DNA of 64,000 bases from Chloroflexota bacterium (GTDB lineage: Bacteria > Chloroflexota > Dehalococcoidia > DSTF01 > RBG-16-68-14). The stretch covers positions 1 through 64,000 of the forward strand of contig JAJCYW010000015.1 in the NCBI GenBank assembly GCA_029262675.1. Direction: 5' to 3'. Below are positions 18,855-27,962 of the stretch, piece by piece. The position numbers and the translations under genes were made by a program. How positions within the stretch are numbered: the first letter of the stretch is position 1; each line of letters begins with the position of its first letter. The notes under the pieces were generated by a model, which saw only the letters and a program-made list of their open reading frames with translations, was not told the origin of the DNA and ran no database searches.

Positions 18855-18920
18855 GTGGACGAATTCCTGTCCATATGTGGACGACTTCCAGTCCATACGT
18901 GGACTACTTCCTACGTCTAT
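18855..18920 (-). promoter_or_regulatory. Three 22-bp direct repeats upstream of the zinc-ribbon gene
   Basis: Tandem copies at 18855-18876, 18877-18898 and 18899-18920. Copies one and two contain the inverted pair TGGAC…GTCCA around a variable centre; copy three is decayed. They sit 75-140 bases before the zinc-ribbon start codon. They look like an operator array or iterons. No other gene is seen in 18780-18982. Confidence 0.65.
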
Positions 18921-18982
18921 GGTACGCCAACAATCGCGTAAATGGAAGCGCTGAGTAGAGAGATCTTGGCGCCTCTGCGAAG

Positions 18983-19636
18983 CTAGCGAAGCTGCGATCG
19001 GAGCAGGATCACGCGCCAGATGACGTTGGCGTGGAGCAGCCCGGAGAGCACGACGAGCGTCCAGAACATGACGTCGACCTGCCACGTCGCTACGAGGGCA
19101 GCGACGGCTATGTAGAAGATACGGACGTCGCGGCCGGAGGTGACGTACGCGAAGGCGGGTTCCAGCTGTCGCTTGGGGTAGTTGGAATGCACCGTGGAGC
19201 GGTACTTCTCCGACGTGGTAGCGAGCAGGAACGTGCCGCCAAGCGCGACGAGGCCGGCGGCCCAGGCCCAGTTGTCCCACGAATCGGAGAGGGCGTAGGC
19301 GATGGCGAGCAGCGCGGCGTACTCGACGGCGCGGTCGACGACGGTATCCAGGAAGTCGCCGTAGCGGCTCTCCGTGCCGGTCCGCCGCGCGATTTCGCCA
19401 TCGACGCCACTGAGGATGGAGGAGAGCTGAACGAGCAGGCCGCCCAGCCACCAGACCTGGAGCGCGAAGGCGGCAGCCGCCCCGCCGCCGGCGGCAAAGG
19501 CGAGCAGCGTCGCGAAGGTGGGCGAGAGGCCGGCGTTGGCGAGCGGCGCGGAGATGGCGCGGGAGATCGGACGGTTGAGGAGCAGCGAGACCGGGCCGTC
19601 GCTGGGCTTCTCGAGCGGGTGGAGGCTGCGTTTCAC
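18983..19636 (-). CDS. CDP-alcohol phosphatidyltransferase family protein
   Basis: 217 aa from the GTG at 19636, whose last three bases overlap the TGA of the asparagine synthetase gene. The family motif D-G-x2-A-R-x8-G-x3-D-x3-D is intact: SGVDGEIARR, TGTESRYGDF and LDTVVD. Several membrane helices follow, in AYALSDSWDNWAWAAGLVAL and elsewhere. It would transfer a phosphatidyl or similar phospho-alcohol group to a hydroxyl acceptor in the membrane. Translational coupling to an amidotransferase suggests one pathway, perhaps an unusual polar lipid; that is inference. Confidence 0.88.
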   Translation of the reverse strand: MKRSLHPLEKPSDGPVSLLLNRPISRAISAPLANAGLSPTFATLLAFAAGGGAAAAFALQVWWLGGLLVQLSSILSGVDGEIARRTGTESRYGDFLDTVVDRAVEYAALLAIAYALSDSWDNWAWAAGLVALGGTFLLATTSEKYRSTVHSNYPKRQLEPAFAYVTSGRDVRIFYIAVAALVATWQVDVMFWTLVVLSGLLHANVIWRVILLRSQLR

Positions 19637-21654
19637 GGCGAGACCGCGGCCGTGACGGCGGCCGGCTCCTGAGCCTGTGCGACCGTGCTTCCGTCCAGGA
19701 CGTAGTCCGGGAAGTAGGCCCGGAACCACTCCTCCAGGTTGACGAGCATCCAGAGCTTCGTGCCGAAGTCGCCGCCGCCCGCTTGGTTGATAGCGCCGCC
19801 GCGCTCCAGCCAGTGATCCAACGCTACGGGGTCGAGGACGCCGCGCTCGCGGGACTCGTCCGATAGCAGGAGGTAGCGAGCGTGAGCGAGGAAGCCGCTG
19901 TTGAGCCAGCGCGCCAGCGGGACCTTGAAGCCGATCTTGCGCCGGTTGACGATGGCGTCCGGCAGGGCGTCCGCGAAGGCGCGGCGGAGGATGTACTTGG
20001 TCACGTCGTCGCGCTCGCGAAGCTCGTCGGAGAACGAGAACGCGGCGCGGGCGCGGTGGAAGGGCGACCGCCAGCGGAGCTTGTAGCGAAGCGGCATCCG
20101 GACGACCGCTTCGACGAGGGCGTGATCGACGAAGGGAACGCGCGCCTCGACTGACGAGGCCATCGTCATCGCGTCGATGCGCGTGAGCAGGTTCTGGAGG
20201 TGGGTCTTCTGCAGGACGTGGAGCACGCGGTCGTAGTAGGGGAGGCCGGCGGTGCCTTCGAAGAGGCGGGCGAATGCGCGCTCGGCGGTGCTGGAGCGGA
20301 GGGCGCGGCGGGCGTCTGGGGACAGGAGGCCGGATCGCTCCTCTGGGCCGAACCAGTTGTATCCGGCGAGGAAGTGGTCGAGCTCGCCGTCGAACTGCGT
20401 GCGGCCGCCGTACTTTGCGGCCATGCCACCGTCCAGGAGACGGCGCAGTCGCGCCGGCAGGCGGCGGAGGGCGTGGGCTTTGTGGAAGTCGAACGGGATG
20501 CGGCAGTAGTCGCCGTAGCCCGCGAAGAGCTCGTCGGCGCCCTCGCCGGAGAGGACGACGGTGATGTCTTCCTGCAGCGCGCGCGTCATCTCGTATAGGG
20601 GCACCTCGTTGGGAACGGCGAGCGGGGCGTCGCGCTGCCGGATCAGCTCCGGCAGCAGCTCCATGTAGCGAGAGGGGTCGAGGCGCACCTCGGTGTGGTC
20701 GGTCTTGAAGTGCTGCGCGACGAGACGGGCGTGGGCCGTGTCGTCGTCGGCTTCGCCGACGACGTTGCCGACGCTCACTGAGTAGGTCTTGAGGCCAGGG
20801 CCGAGCTGCTCTGCCATCAGCGCGACGACGATGCTGGAATCGAGGCCGCCCGAGAGGTAGGCGCCGAGCGGGACGTCGGACATCAGGCGCTTTTCGACGG
20901 CGTCCGAGACGAGCGAGCGCGTCTGCTCCAGGTAATGTCGCTCGCCGAGGTCCGTCTCGCCGTCTGGGTGGGGGAGCTCCCAGTAGGGCTCGATCTTCAC
21001 TTCGCCACGCTCGACGGTGAGGGTGTGGCCGGCCGGTAGAGAGTGGATGCCGCTGAACATCGTTTCGGAGGAGACGGGGTGGCGGTAGCCCAGATAGGCG
21101 GCCACGGCGTCGATGTTTGGCGCCGGGTTCAGGTCGCCTCCGGCGACCAGCGCTTTGATCTCCGAGGCGAAGAGGAGGAGGCGGCCTTCGCGGCCGACGG
21201 CTTGGGCGTAGTAGAGCGGCTTGATGCCGAGGCGGTCGCGGGCGAGAAGGAGGCGGCGGCGCTGCGGGTCCCATATGGCGAAGGCGAACATGCCGTCCAG
21301 CTTGTGGAGCAGGCCATCGCCCTCTTCGTCGTAGAGGCGCACGATCACTTCGGTATCGGTGCGGGAGCGGAAGCTGTGGCCGCGGCGGATGAGGGCGTTG
21401 CGCAGTTCGCGGTGGTTGTAGATTTCGCCGTTGTACGCGACCTGCGCGCTGCCGTCTCGGCCAGCGAGTGGCTGCCGTCCGTTGCGCGACAGGTCGATGA
21501 TCGAGAGCCGCTGGTGGCCGAGCGCGCAGCGGCTGTCTTGCCAGACGCCGGAGTCGTCCGGGCCGCGGTGACGGAGAGCGGCCGTCATGCGCTCGATGAC
21601 GGCGGCCGGGAGCGGTGAGCCGTCTATGCTGACGATGCCTGCGATGCCGCACAT
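19633..21654 (-). CDS. asnB: Asparagine synthase (glutamine-hydrolysing) family
   Basis: 673 aa from the ATG that places Cys at position 2 (MCGIAGIVSIDGS), the glutaminase nucleophile after Met removal. The Ntn glutaminase domain has RHRGPDDSGVW and YNGEIYNHRELR. The synthetase domain has the pyrophosphate loop AYLSGGLDSSIVVALM and later LSGEGADELFAGYGDY. At about 670 aa it belongs to the longer clade often found in polysaccharide or lipid-modification loci. The acceptor may therefore not be aspartate. Confidence 0.92.
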   Translation of the reverse strand: MCGIAGIVSIDGSPLPAAVIERMTAALRHRGPDDSGVWQDSRCALGHQRLSIIDLSRNGRQPLAGRDGSAQVAYNGEIYNHRELRNALIRRGHSFRSRTDTEVIVRLYDEEGDGLLHKLDGMFAFAIWDPQRRRLLLARDRLGIKPLYYAQAVGREGRLLLFASEIKALVAGGDLNPAPNIDAVAAYLGYRHPVSSETMFSGIHSLPAGHTLTVERGEVKIEPYWELPHPDGETDLGERHYLEQTRSLVSDAVEKRLMSDVPLGAYLSGGLDSSIVVALMAEQLGPGLKTYSVSVGNVVGEADDDTAHARLVAQHFKTDHTEVRLDPSRYMELLPELIRQRDAPLAVPNEVPLYEMTRALQEDITVVLSGEGADELFAGYGDYCRIPFDFHKAHALRRLPARLRRLLDGGMAAKYGGRTQFDGELDHFLAGYNWFGPEERSGLLSPDARRALRSSTAERAFARLFEGTAGLPYYDRVLHVLQKTHLQNLLTRIDAMTMASSVEARVPFVDHALVEAVVRMPLRYKLRWRSPFHRARAAFSFSDELRERDDVTKYILRRAFADALPDAIVNRRKIGFKVPLARWLNSGFLAHARYLLLSDESRERGVLDPVALDHWLERGGAINQAGGGDFGTKLWMLVNLEEWFRAYFPDYVLDGSTVAQAQEPAAVTAAVSP

Positions 21655-21809
21655 AGGGGTATCGTAGCGCCTTGGCACTGGGCCTGCAGCGCGGGCACGG
21701 GGCGCCACGCGCAGGCGTGTGTGTGACGTTCGGCAACCGGGGCACTTTCTCGACGTACGGCGGGCCGATACACTGACGCGTCGCCGCCCGAATCTAGTTC
21801 TTCCTTTAT

Positions 21810-23564
21810 ATGACTGACGAACAGCTAGACCTGCGCGCAGGCGCCGGCCTGATTGCGCGTGAGATCCGACGACAGGCGCTTCCCCTGGGCCTGGCGATGA
21901 CCTGCGCCGTGATCTGGACCGTGGCGCGGCTGGCGATCCCGGTGTTAACCGGAGAGACGATCGACCGCGCGATCGACGTGCCTGGCGGGCCGAAGCTCGA
22001 CCTGCTGCTGGCGCTCGTGCTGGCGGTGGTGGCGATGGCGGCGGTGCAGGGCGCGGCCGCGGCGTTCCGCCGCTACTTCGCGATGAGCACCAGCTATCGA
22101 GTGGAGACCGACCTGCGCGGCAAGCTCTACAATCGCGTGAACCGGCTGTCGTTCGACTACTACGACAGGACGGCCACCGGTCAACTAATGTCGCGCGGGA
22201 GCACGGACCTCCACGAGATCCAACTGCTGGTGGTGCTGATCCCGATCAACACGGCGTTCCTGATGATGGGCATCGGCGCGTTCTTCCTATTGGTGCGCGT
22301 CCACGTCGGGCTGGCGGTGCTGGCGATCGGCGTCTATCCAATTGTCACGGCGATCACGGTGCGCTTCTTCAACAAGCTGTTTCCGGCGACGGCGCGTGTG
22401 CAGCAGGAGTTGGGCGACCTGACGAACGTCGTGGAAGAGAACATCGCCGGGGCGCGGCTGGTGCGGTCGTTTGGCCGTGAGCAACACGAGATCGAGCGAC
22501 TGGGGACGGTCGCGGACCAGATTTACGACGACAGCATGGAGGTGGCCCGGCTGCGGACGGCTTACGCGCCGCTCTTCTTCCTGCTGCCGGCGCTGGGCCA
22601 GCTTGCCATTCTCGGCTACGGCGGTTGGTTGGTAACGGAAGGACGCGTCAGCATTGGTGAGTTTGTCGCGTTCTTCCAGTTCTTGAACATGCTGGTATGG
22701 CCGGTGCAGGGGCTGGGCGAGATGGTGGCGAACGCACAGCGAGCGGCGACATCGGCCGCGCGGCTCTGGAACGTGCTGCGCGAGGAGGCGACCGTCAGGG
22801 AGGCGCCGCACGCGCAGTCGCTGCCGGCGGGCGCAGGGGAGGTCGAGTTCGACGACGTCTGGTTCTCGTACGAGCCCAACCGCCCTGTGCTGCGGGAGCT
22901 TTCGATGCGGGTGCCGGCGGGAACGGCGATCGCGCTTGTGGGGCCGACGGGTTGCGGAAAATCGACCGTGGCGCAGCTCCTGCCGCGCTTCTACGACGTC
23001 GAGGCGGGCACGATCAAGATCGACGGTGTCGACGTGCGTGACGTGAAGCTGCAGGAGCTGCGGCGGAGCGTGGGGTTGGTGTTCGAGGACACGTTCCTGT
23101 TCTCCGACACGATCGGCAACAACATCGCCTATGGGCGACTGGACGCGACGGACGCCGAAATTGAAGAGGCGGCGGCGTTGGCGCAGGCGGCGGAGTTCAT
23201 CGACAAGCTGCCGGATGGGTACGAGACCGTCGTCGGAGAGCAGGGCTTTTCGCTGTCCGGCGGCCAGCGCCAGCGGATCGCGATCGCGCGGGCGGTGCTG
23301 ACGCAGCCGCGCGTGCTGATCCTGGACGACGCGACGTCCAGCGTGGACGCGCGGATGGAGGAGGATATCCGGGGGGCGCTGCAACGGGTGATGGAGGGGC
23401 GCACGACGATCATCATTTCGCACCGGCTGGCGACGATCTCGCTGGCGGACAAGGTTGTGCTGCTGGACGAGGGCCGTGTGGCGGACGTGGGCACGCACGC
23501 GGAGCTGATGCTGAGCAGCGATCGGTACCGCGAGGTGCTGGGACAGCTAGCGGTGACGTCATGA
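21810..23564 (+). CDS. ABC exporter half-transporter, degenerate ATP site subunit
   Basis: 584 aa: six-helix membrane domain, then an ABC domain with GPTGCGKSTVAQLL, LSGGQRQRIAIARA and LILDDATSSVD. Asp replaces the catalytic Glu after Walker B, and the Q-loop reads VGLVFEDTFLFSD with Glu in place of Gln. This is the pattern of the non-hydrolytic subunit in heterodimeric type IV exporters. Its stop overlaps the ATG of the partner. Substrate unknown (lipids and drugs are usual). Confidence 0.92.
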   Translation: MTDEQLDLRAGAGLIAREIRRQALPLGLAMTCAVIWTVARLAIPVLTGETIDRAIDVPGGPKLDLLLALVLAVVAMAAVQGAAAAFRRYFAMSTSYRVETDLRGKLYNRVNRLSFDYYDRTATGQLMSRGSTDLHEIQLLVVLIPINTAFLMMGIGAFFLLVRVHVGLAVLAIGVYPIVTAITVRFFNKLFPATARVQQELGDLTNVVEENIAGARLVRSFGREQHEIERLGTVADQIYDDSMEVARLRTAYAPLFFLLPALGQLAILGYGGWLVTEGRVSIGEFVAFFQFLNMLVWPVQGLGEMVANAQRAATSAARLWNVLREEATVREAPHAQSLPAGAGEVEFDDVWFSYEPNRPVLRELSMRVPAGTAIALVGPTGCGKSTVAQLLPRFYDVEAGTIKIDGVDVRDVKLQELRRSVGLVFEDTFLFSDTIGNNIAYGRLDATDAEIEEAAALAQAAEFIDKLPDGYETVVGEQGFSLSGGQRQRIAIARAVLTQPRVLILDDATSSVDARMEEDIRGALQRVMEGRTTIIISHRLATISLADKVVLLDEGRVADVGTHAELMLSSDRYREVLGQLAVTS

Positions 23565-25351
23565 TCGACCGCTCTGCCATGACGAGGCGCGAACAGGAGG
23601 CCGCGGTGCCGAGCTTCTCGGAATCGTGGAAGATGCTGTCGCCGCGCTGGAAGGTGATCGTGGTCGCGACGGGGGCGATCTGCCTGTTCGCGGCTTCGAA
23701 CCTGGCGCGCCCTATTGTCATCCAGCAGGCGATCGACAAGGGGTTGGTGGGCGGCGACACCGACGCGATCGTTGTGGCGTCGATTCTGTTCCTGGCACTG
23801 TCGTTCGCGGGGTACCTTTTCCAAGCGCTCAGCATCTACACGGTGACGTGGGTGGGTCAGCAGTTCCTGCGCGACCTGCGGATGCGGCTGTTCACGCACT
23901 ACCAGCGGCTCTCGATGTCGTTCTTCGACAAGGAGAGCTCCGGCAAGCTGGTGGCGCGTATGACGGCGGACATGAACGCGCTCACCGACGTGCTGAACAA
24001 CGGCTTCCTGATGGTGGTGCAGGCGCTGTTCTTGCTGATCGGCACTGTGATCATCCTCTTCGTGCTGAGCTGGCAGTTGGCGTTGATCAGCCTGGCGGTG
24101 CTGCCGCCGCTGGTGATCGCGACGGCGATCTTCCGGGTCTACTCTTCGCGCGCCTACGAGGCGGTTCGCGACCGCATCGCGGATGTGCTGGTGCAGATGC
24201 AGGAGACGTTTGCGGGGATGCGGGTGGTGCAGGCCTACGCTCGGGAACGCCACAACGTGGAGCGCTTTGGCGCGGTGAACGAGCTGAATTACGAAGCCAA
24301 CCTGAAGACGGTGCGGATCTCATCGATGTACATCCCGTTCATCGAGTGGCTGGGCGGCGTCGGCGTCGGGCTGATCCTCTACTTCGGCGGCCGGGGTATC
24401 TTCGGCGCGGAGGTGAGCGTGGGAACGGTGGCCGCCTTCATCTTCTATCTGAACTTCATCTTCCAGCCGATCCAGCAGCTCTCGCAGGTGTACGACATGC
24501 TGCAAAGTGGCACGGCGGCGCTGAACAAGGTGTTCGGGCTGCTGGCGATCGAACCCGAGCTGGACGCCGCGCGCGACGCGGCGCCTCTGGCGCGGCCCGT
24601 GCGCGGCGCGCTGGAGTTCGGCGGTGTGTCGTTTTCGTATGGACCGGACGCGGAAGTCTTGCACGACATCGGCATCGCGATCGAGCCTGGGCAGCGCGTG
24701 GCGCTGGTCGGGCCGACGGGGGCGGGCAAGTCGACGATGGCGAAGCTGCTGATGCGATTCTACGACCCGACGGCCGGCGCGGTCTCGTTGGACGGCCGCG
24801 ACCTGCGCGAGGTGGCGGCGGAGGACCTACGGCAGGCGGTGATCATGGTGCCGCAGGAGGGCTTCCTGTTCAGCGGCACGGTTGCGGAGAACATCCGATT
24901 CGGCAAGCCGGACGCGACGCTGGACGAGCTGATCGTTGCCTGCGAGGCGCTGGGCGTGCACGAGATGATCGAGTCGCTGCCGTCCGGCTACGACACGCGC
25001 GTGAGCTATCGCGGGTCGCGGCTCTCCGCCGGTGAGAAGCAGCTCGTCTCGCTGGCGCGAGCGTTTGTCGCCGACCCGCCGGTGCTGATCCTGGATGAGG
25101 CGACTTCCAGCCTGGACCCGGGCACGGAGGCGCTGGTGGAGGAGGCGATCCGGCGGGCGCTGGCCGGAAGGACGAGCGTCGTCATCGCGCATAGATTAAG
25201 CACTGCGGAGCAGGCGGAGCGGGTGCTGGTGGTGGATGAGGGGCGTGTGATCGAGGACGGATCGCATGAGGAGCTGGTGGCGAAAGACGGCCACTACGCG
25301 GCGCTGCACCAGCGCTGGACGGAGCGCGGGCAGTCGTTCGAGGCGGTCTGA
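23561..25351 (+). CDS. ABC exporter half-transporter, catalytic partner
   Basis: 596 aa, same architecture as the preceding gene and overlapping it by four bases (ATGA). Walker A is GPTGAGKSTMAKLL, the Q-loop IMVPQEGFLFSG and Walker B LILDEATSSLDP with the normal Glu. The signature motif is changed to LSAGEKQLVSLARA. The pair therefore has one hydrolysing and one degenerate composite site. Six membrane helices start with VIVVATGAICLFAASNLARP. Confidence 0.92.
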   Translation: MIDRSAMTRREQEAAVPSFSESWKMLSPRWKVIVVATGAICLFAASNLARPIVIQQAIDKGLVGGDTDAIVVASILFLALSFAGYLFQALSIYTVTWVGQQFLRDLRMRLFTHYQRLSMSFFDKESSGKLVARMTADMNALTDVLNNGFLMVVQALFLLIGTVIILFVLSWQLALISLAVLPPLVIATAIFRVYSSRAYEAVRDRIADVLVQMQETFAGMRVVQAYARERHNVERFGAVNELNYEANLKTVRISSMYIPFIEWLGGVGVGLILYFGGRGIFGAEVSVGTVAAFIFYLNFIFQPIQQLSQVYDMLQSGTAALNKVFGLLAIEPELDAARDAAPLARPVRGALEFGGVSFSYGPDAEVLHDIGIAIEPGQRVALVGPTGAGKSTMAKLLMRFYDPTAGAVSLDGRDLREVAAEDLRQAVIMVPQEGFLFSGTVAENIRFGKPDATLDELIVACEALGVHEMIESLPSGYDTRVSYRGSRLSAGEKQLVSLARAFVADPPVLILDEATSSLDPGTEALVEEAIRRALAGRTSVVIAHRLSTAEQAERVLVVDEGRVIEDGSHEELVAKDGHYAALHQRWTERGQSFEAV

Positions 25352-25679
25352 CGCCGGCAGGGCCGGCGTCCTGGAGAATGCTCCGCATTCTCCGGCTTTT
25401 GCGATAGGATCGCACGGCGCTTGCGAGCCCGCCATTACATTTCTAGCGGTGGGCGGCTACTCGCTGCGCGAGTAGCTTCAAGAAGGCTCCGCGCAACGCG
25501 GAGCGTTCTTTGGTTTCTGCTATCGGGGCTCGGTCGCCGACACGCGGCGCTGGCGTGGGCGCTTCTACATCTCCAGAGGCGGGTAGTAGGTTCTCGGCTG
25601 TCGGCGTAGCCGGCAGCTTCGAGAAGGCTGCAGGCGCAGCCTTCTCTGGGCGCACGATCTTGCGGATTCCTCGGCCTAT
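25352..25679. repeat. Hairpin repeats with echoes of the selenoprotein 3' end
   Basis: No gene. At least four hairpins: ACGCCGG…CCGGCGT just after the exporter stop, GAGAATG…CATTCTC near 25375, GCTCCGC…GCGGAGC near 25480-25505, and GAGAAGGCTGC…GCAGCCTTCTC near 25620-25646. On the minus strand, codons for PPLEM-stop occur at 25435 and 25565. They copy the true end PPLHM-stop of the redoxin gene at 25680. Confidence 0.75.
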
Positions 25680-26723
25680 CTACATGTGCAACGGCGGGTA
25701 GTAGTTCTCGGCGCCGACCTTGCGGACGTCTGTGAGCCAATCGCCTTCGTACTTGTCCGTCGGCCCCTGGGTGGGGTCGGCGAGGCTCCAGGCCTGCCGG
25801 CGATACGTCCAGTTGTCGGGCTGGAGGCGGTGGGCCTCGCGCCAGTTGCGAACCGCGCCTTCCTCGTCGCCCTGACGTTGCAGGTGCGCTCCGAGCTCGA
25901 ATCGGGCGGCGGCCTGGGCCTCGGCCTCGGGCCGCGGTCGGCTGCGCTCGACGACTTCGGTCTGCGAGAGGGCGTAGGGGCTAGCGGAACCGTTGTCGGC
26001 CCAGTCGCGGAGGGCGGCGACGTAGGTCTCAGGGTCGGCCTGGATCTTCTTCGCCTCGACCATCATGTCGCGGATGCGGTCGGGGAGACCGTCCGGGATC
26101 GGCACGTCGCGGAGGGGTGAGACGTGGGGAAAGGCGGGCTCCGGCGGCCGGACGATGATGCCTTCTTCGTCGATCCAGATGCCGCTGGGGACGTTGGTGA
26201 CGCCGAAGAGGGCATCGAGGGCGTGGTGCGAATCGATTAGCGACGGGTGCTCCGGCAGGTTCTGCTCAATCACGGCGCGGGCGGCGCCGGCGTTGGTGTC
26301 GAGTGCGACGGTGACGACCTCAAGACCTTTCGGCTCCAGCTCTTCGCGAATGGCCTGCCACCCGGGCAGGTCGTTGCGGCATCCTCACCACGAGGCCCAG
26401 GCGACGAGGAAGACCTTCTTCCCGCGCAGGCCGTCGAGCCGGAACGTCTCGCCGCCGTAGTCCGGCAGCTCGAGCGCTGGGGCGACGGCGGACGTGAGCG
26501 CGCGGCCACCGGCTTCTGGACCGAGCGCCAAAAGGCCTGAGGGCTCGTCGGCGATGAGGGGCATGCCGAGTGCCTCAGCGACGATGGAGAGTTCGACGGT
26601 GTCCGCCGGCGGGTCGGCGAGTGGAACGCAGCGGTCGTCCTTGCAGGCGCCCTCCGGTTTGATCTGCCAGCCGGTGGCGCGTTCGAAGTCGGCGGTCTTC
26701 ACCGTGGTGCTGTCCGAGATCAT
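25680..26723 (-). CDS. Redoxin-domain selenoprotein (TGA read as selenocysteine)
   Basis: 347 aa if TGA at 26387-26385 is read as Sec113. The start is the ATG at 26723 with AAAGGAG 6 bases upstream. The reading frame is uninterrupted on both sides of the TGA, and the protein sequence continues logically. Before it lies LDGLRGKKVFLVAWASW, then Sec-Gly-Cys, then RNDLPGWQAIREELEPKGLE. This puts Sec exactly where thioredoxin-like proteins have the reactive Cys after strand beta-1. VPSGIWIDEEG supplies the cis-Pro loop. The C-terminal third is TPR-like helical (FELGAHLQRQGDEEGAVRNW). A bSECIS-like hairpin follows the TGA. Likely a soluble thiol/peroxide redox enzyme. No sel genes are in the window. 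Confidence 0.85.
26354..26387 (-). promoter_or_regulatory. bSECIS-like hairpin after the Sec codon
   Basis: On the minus strand the TGA (26387-26385) is followed, after 14 bases, by CCTGCC, loop CGGGT and GGCAGG (26370-26354), a perfect 6-bp stem. The apical loop starts 20 bases after TGA and has a G among its first two bases and a terminal GGT. These features agree with the published bacterial SECIS model (loop 16-37 nt from UGA). Confidence 0.75.
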
Positions 26724-26861
26724 GGGTTGCTCCTTTTGTCTAGCTGTTGTCAAAAACGATCATACCGGACAAAGTATGGCGGTGCGGTAACGCGACGTCG
26801 GCGGAGGTGGTAGACTGCCGCTGGTCCACCGGACGTGGAAGAAGGACGGGCGCAGAGCGAG

Positions 26862-27884
26862 ATGAGCGAACCCGGTATCGAAGAGCGGCTGGCGGCGTAC
26901 CTGGCGACGAAGTTGCCGGACGCGGACGACGTGCGCGTCGACGGATTGGCGCGGATCTTCGGCGGGGCGTCGCGCGAGACGTATCGCTTCGTACTGCACG
27001 CGCGGCAGGGAGGCGAGGCGACGTCGCGGCGGCTGATCTTGCGGCGTGACCCGCCCGGCAGCCTGATCGAGACGGAGCGTTCTGTTGAGTTCGCGGCCTA
27101 CCGCGGATTCCACGGCACGGCGGTGCCCGTGCCGGAGGCGCTCTGGCTGGAAGAAGACCCGTCTCATCTGGACCATGCCTTCTTCATCATGGAGGAGCTG
27201 ACCGGTTCCAACCTGCAATCGAGCGCTGCGGAGGCGGCGCCGCACGCAGCCAAGCTGACGCCGCAGAAGTGGTCGATCCTGGGCGAGATATCGAAGGCGG
27301 ACCCGGCGGCACTGGGGCTCGACGCGGTAATGACGCCGGTGACGCCGGAGGCGTGCTGGCAGCGCGAATTGGACTACTGGGAGGATCAGCTAGACCGCCA
27401 CGAGCTGTGCCCGCAGCCGATCACGCGCGCGGCCATTCGCAAGCTACGCAAAAACCCGCCGCCGCCGGCGCAGCGCGTCAGCGTTGTGCACGCGGACTAT
27501 CGCACCGGCAACTTCCTCTTCGACGATGAGGGAACGATTCTCGGTATTCTCGATTGGGAGATGGCGCATCTCGGCGATCCTTTGGAGGACTTGGCCTGGG
27601 GTCTGAACCTGGTCTGGCAGACGCCGGACGGACTGGCGGGCGGGCTGGCGACGCGCGAAGAGGCCGTGCGGATCTGGGAGGAGTCGTCGGGTCTGCGAGC
27701 AGATGATGAGGCGTTGCAGTGGTGGGAGCTGTTCTCCAGCGTGAAGGGCCAGGCGATCTGGGTGAGCAGCGCCAAGGAGTTCACGGACGGCAAGAACCAA
27801 GACCTGATCCTGGCGGCGGCGACCTTGGTGATGGGAAATCGCCAGGACAAGGCGATGCTGGCCGCGATGGGACATCCGGTATGA
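26862..27884 (+). CDS. Aminoglycoside-phosphotransferase-fold kinase (FadE36/ACAD10-like)
   Basis: 340 aa from the ATG at 26862; a GTG 27 bases earlier is possible but lacks a binding site. The protein-kinase-like fold shows the APH motif VVHADYRTGNFLFDDEGTIL with catalytic Asp, and GILDWEMAHLGDPLEDLAW with the metal-binding Asp. In mycobacteria and other bacteria such proteins accompany acyl-CoA dehydrogenases, and human ACAD10/11 carry a domain of this type. The natural substrate, perhaps a hydroxyacyl group, is not shown here. It opens a three-gene run in the same direction. Confidence 0.85.
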   Translation: MSEPGIEERLAAYLATKLPDADDVRVDGLARIFGGASRETYRFVLHARQGGEATSRRLILRRDPPGSLIETERSVEFAAYRGFHGTAVPVPEALWLEEDPSHLDHAFFIMEELTGSNLQSSAAEAAPHAAKLTPQKWSILGEISKADPAALGLDAVMTPVTPEACWQRELDYWEDQLDRHELCPQPITRAAIRKLRKNPPPPAQRVSVVHADYRTGNFLFDDEGTILGILDWEMAHLGDPLEDLAWGLNLVWQTPDGLAGGLATREEAVRIWEESSGLRADDEALQWWELFSSVKGQAIWVSSAKEFTDGKNQDLILAAATLVMGNRQDKAMLAAMGHPV

Positions 27885-27962
27885 AGGCCGGCACAGGCCG
27901 GCGGCTGGGGGGTTCATTGCGGCACGGCGATTGCATAACGTCGACGCTGATGGGGGCGCGGC

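Noticed and set aside
19640..21745. Long Arg/Pro-rich minus-strand frame over the asparagine synthetase gene
   Set aside because: It is the out-of-frame shadow of asnB in high-GC DNA; only its last 217 codons, from the GTG at 19636, are a real gene.
25680..26723. Pseudogene split by a nonsense mutation
   Set aside because: Frame, active-site position, downstream hairpin and a strong ribosome binding site all favour selenocysteine; there is no other lesion in the gene.
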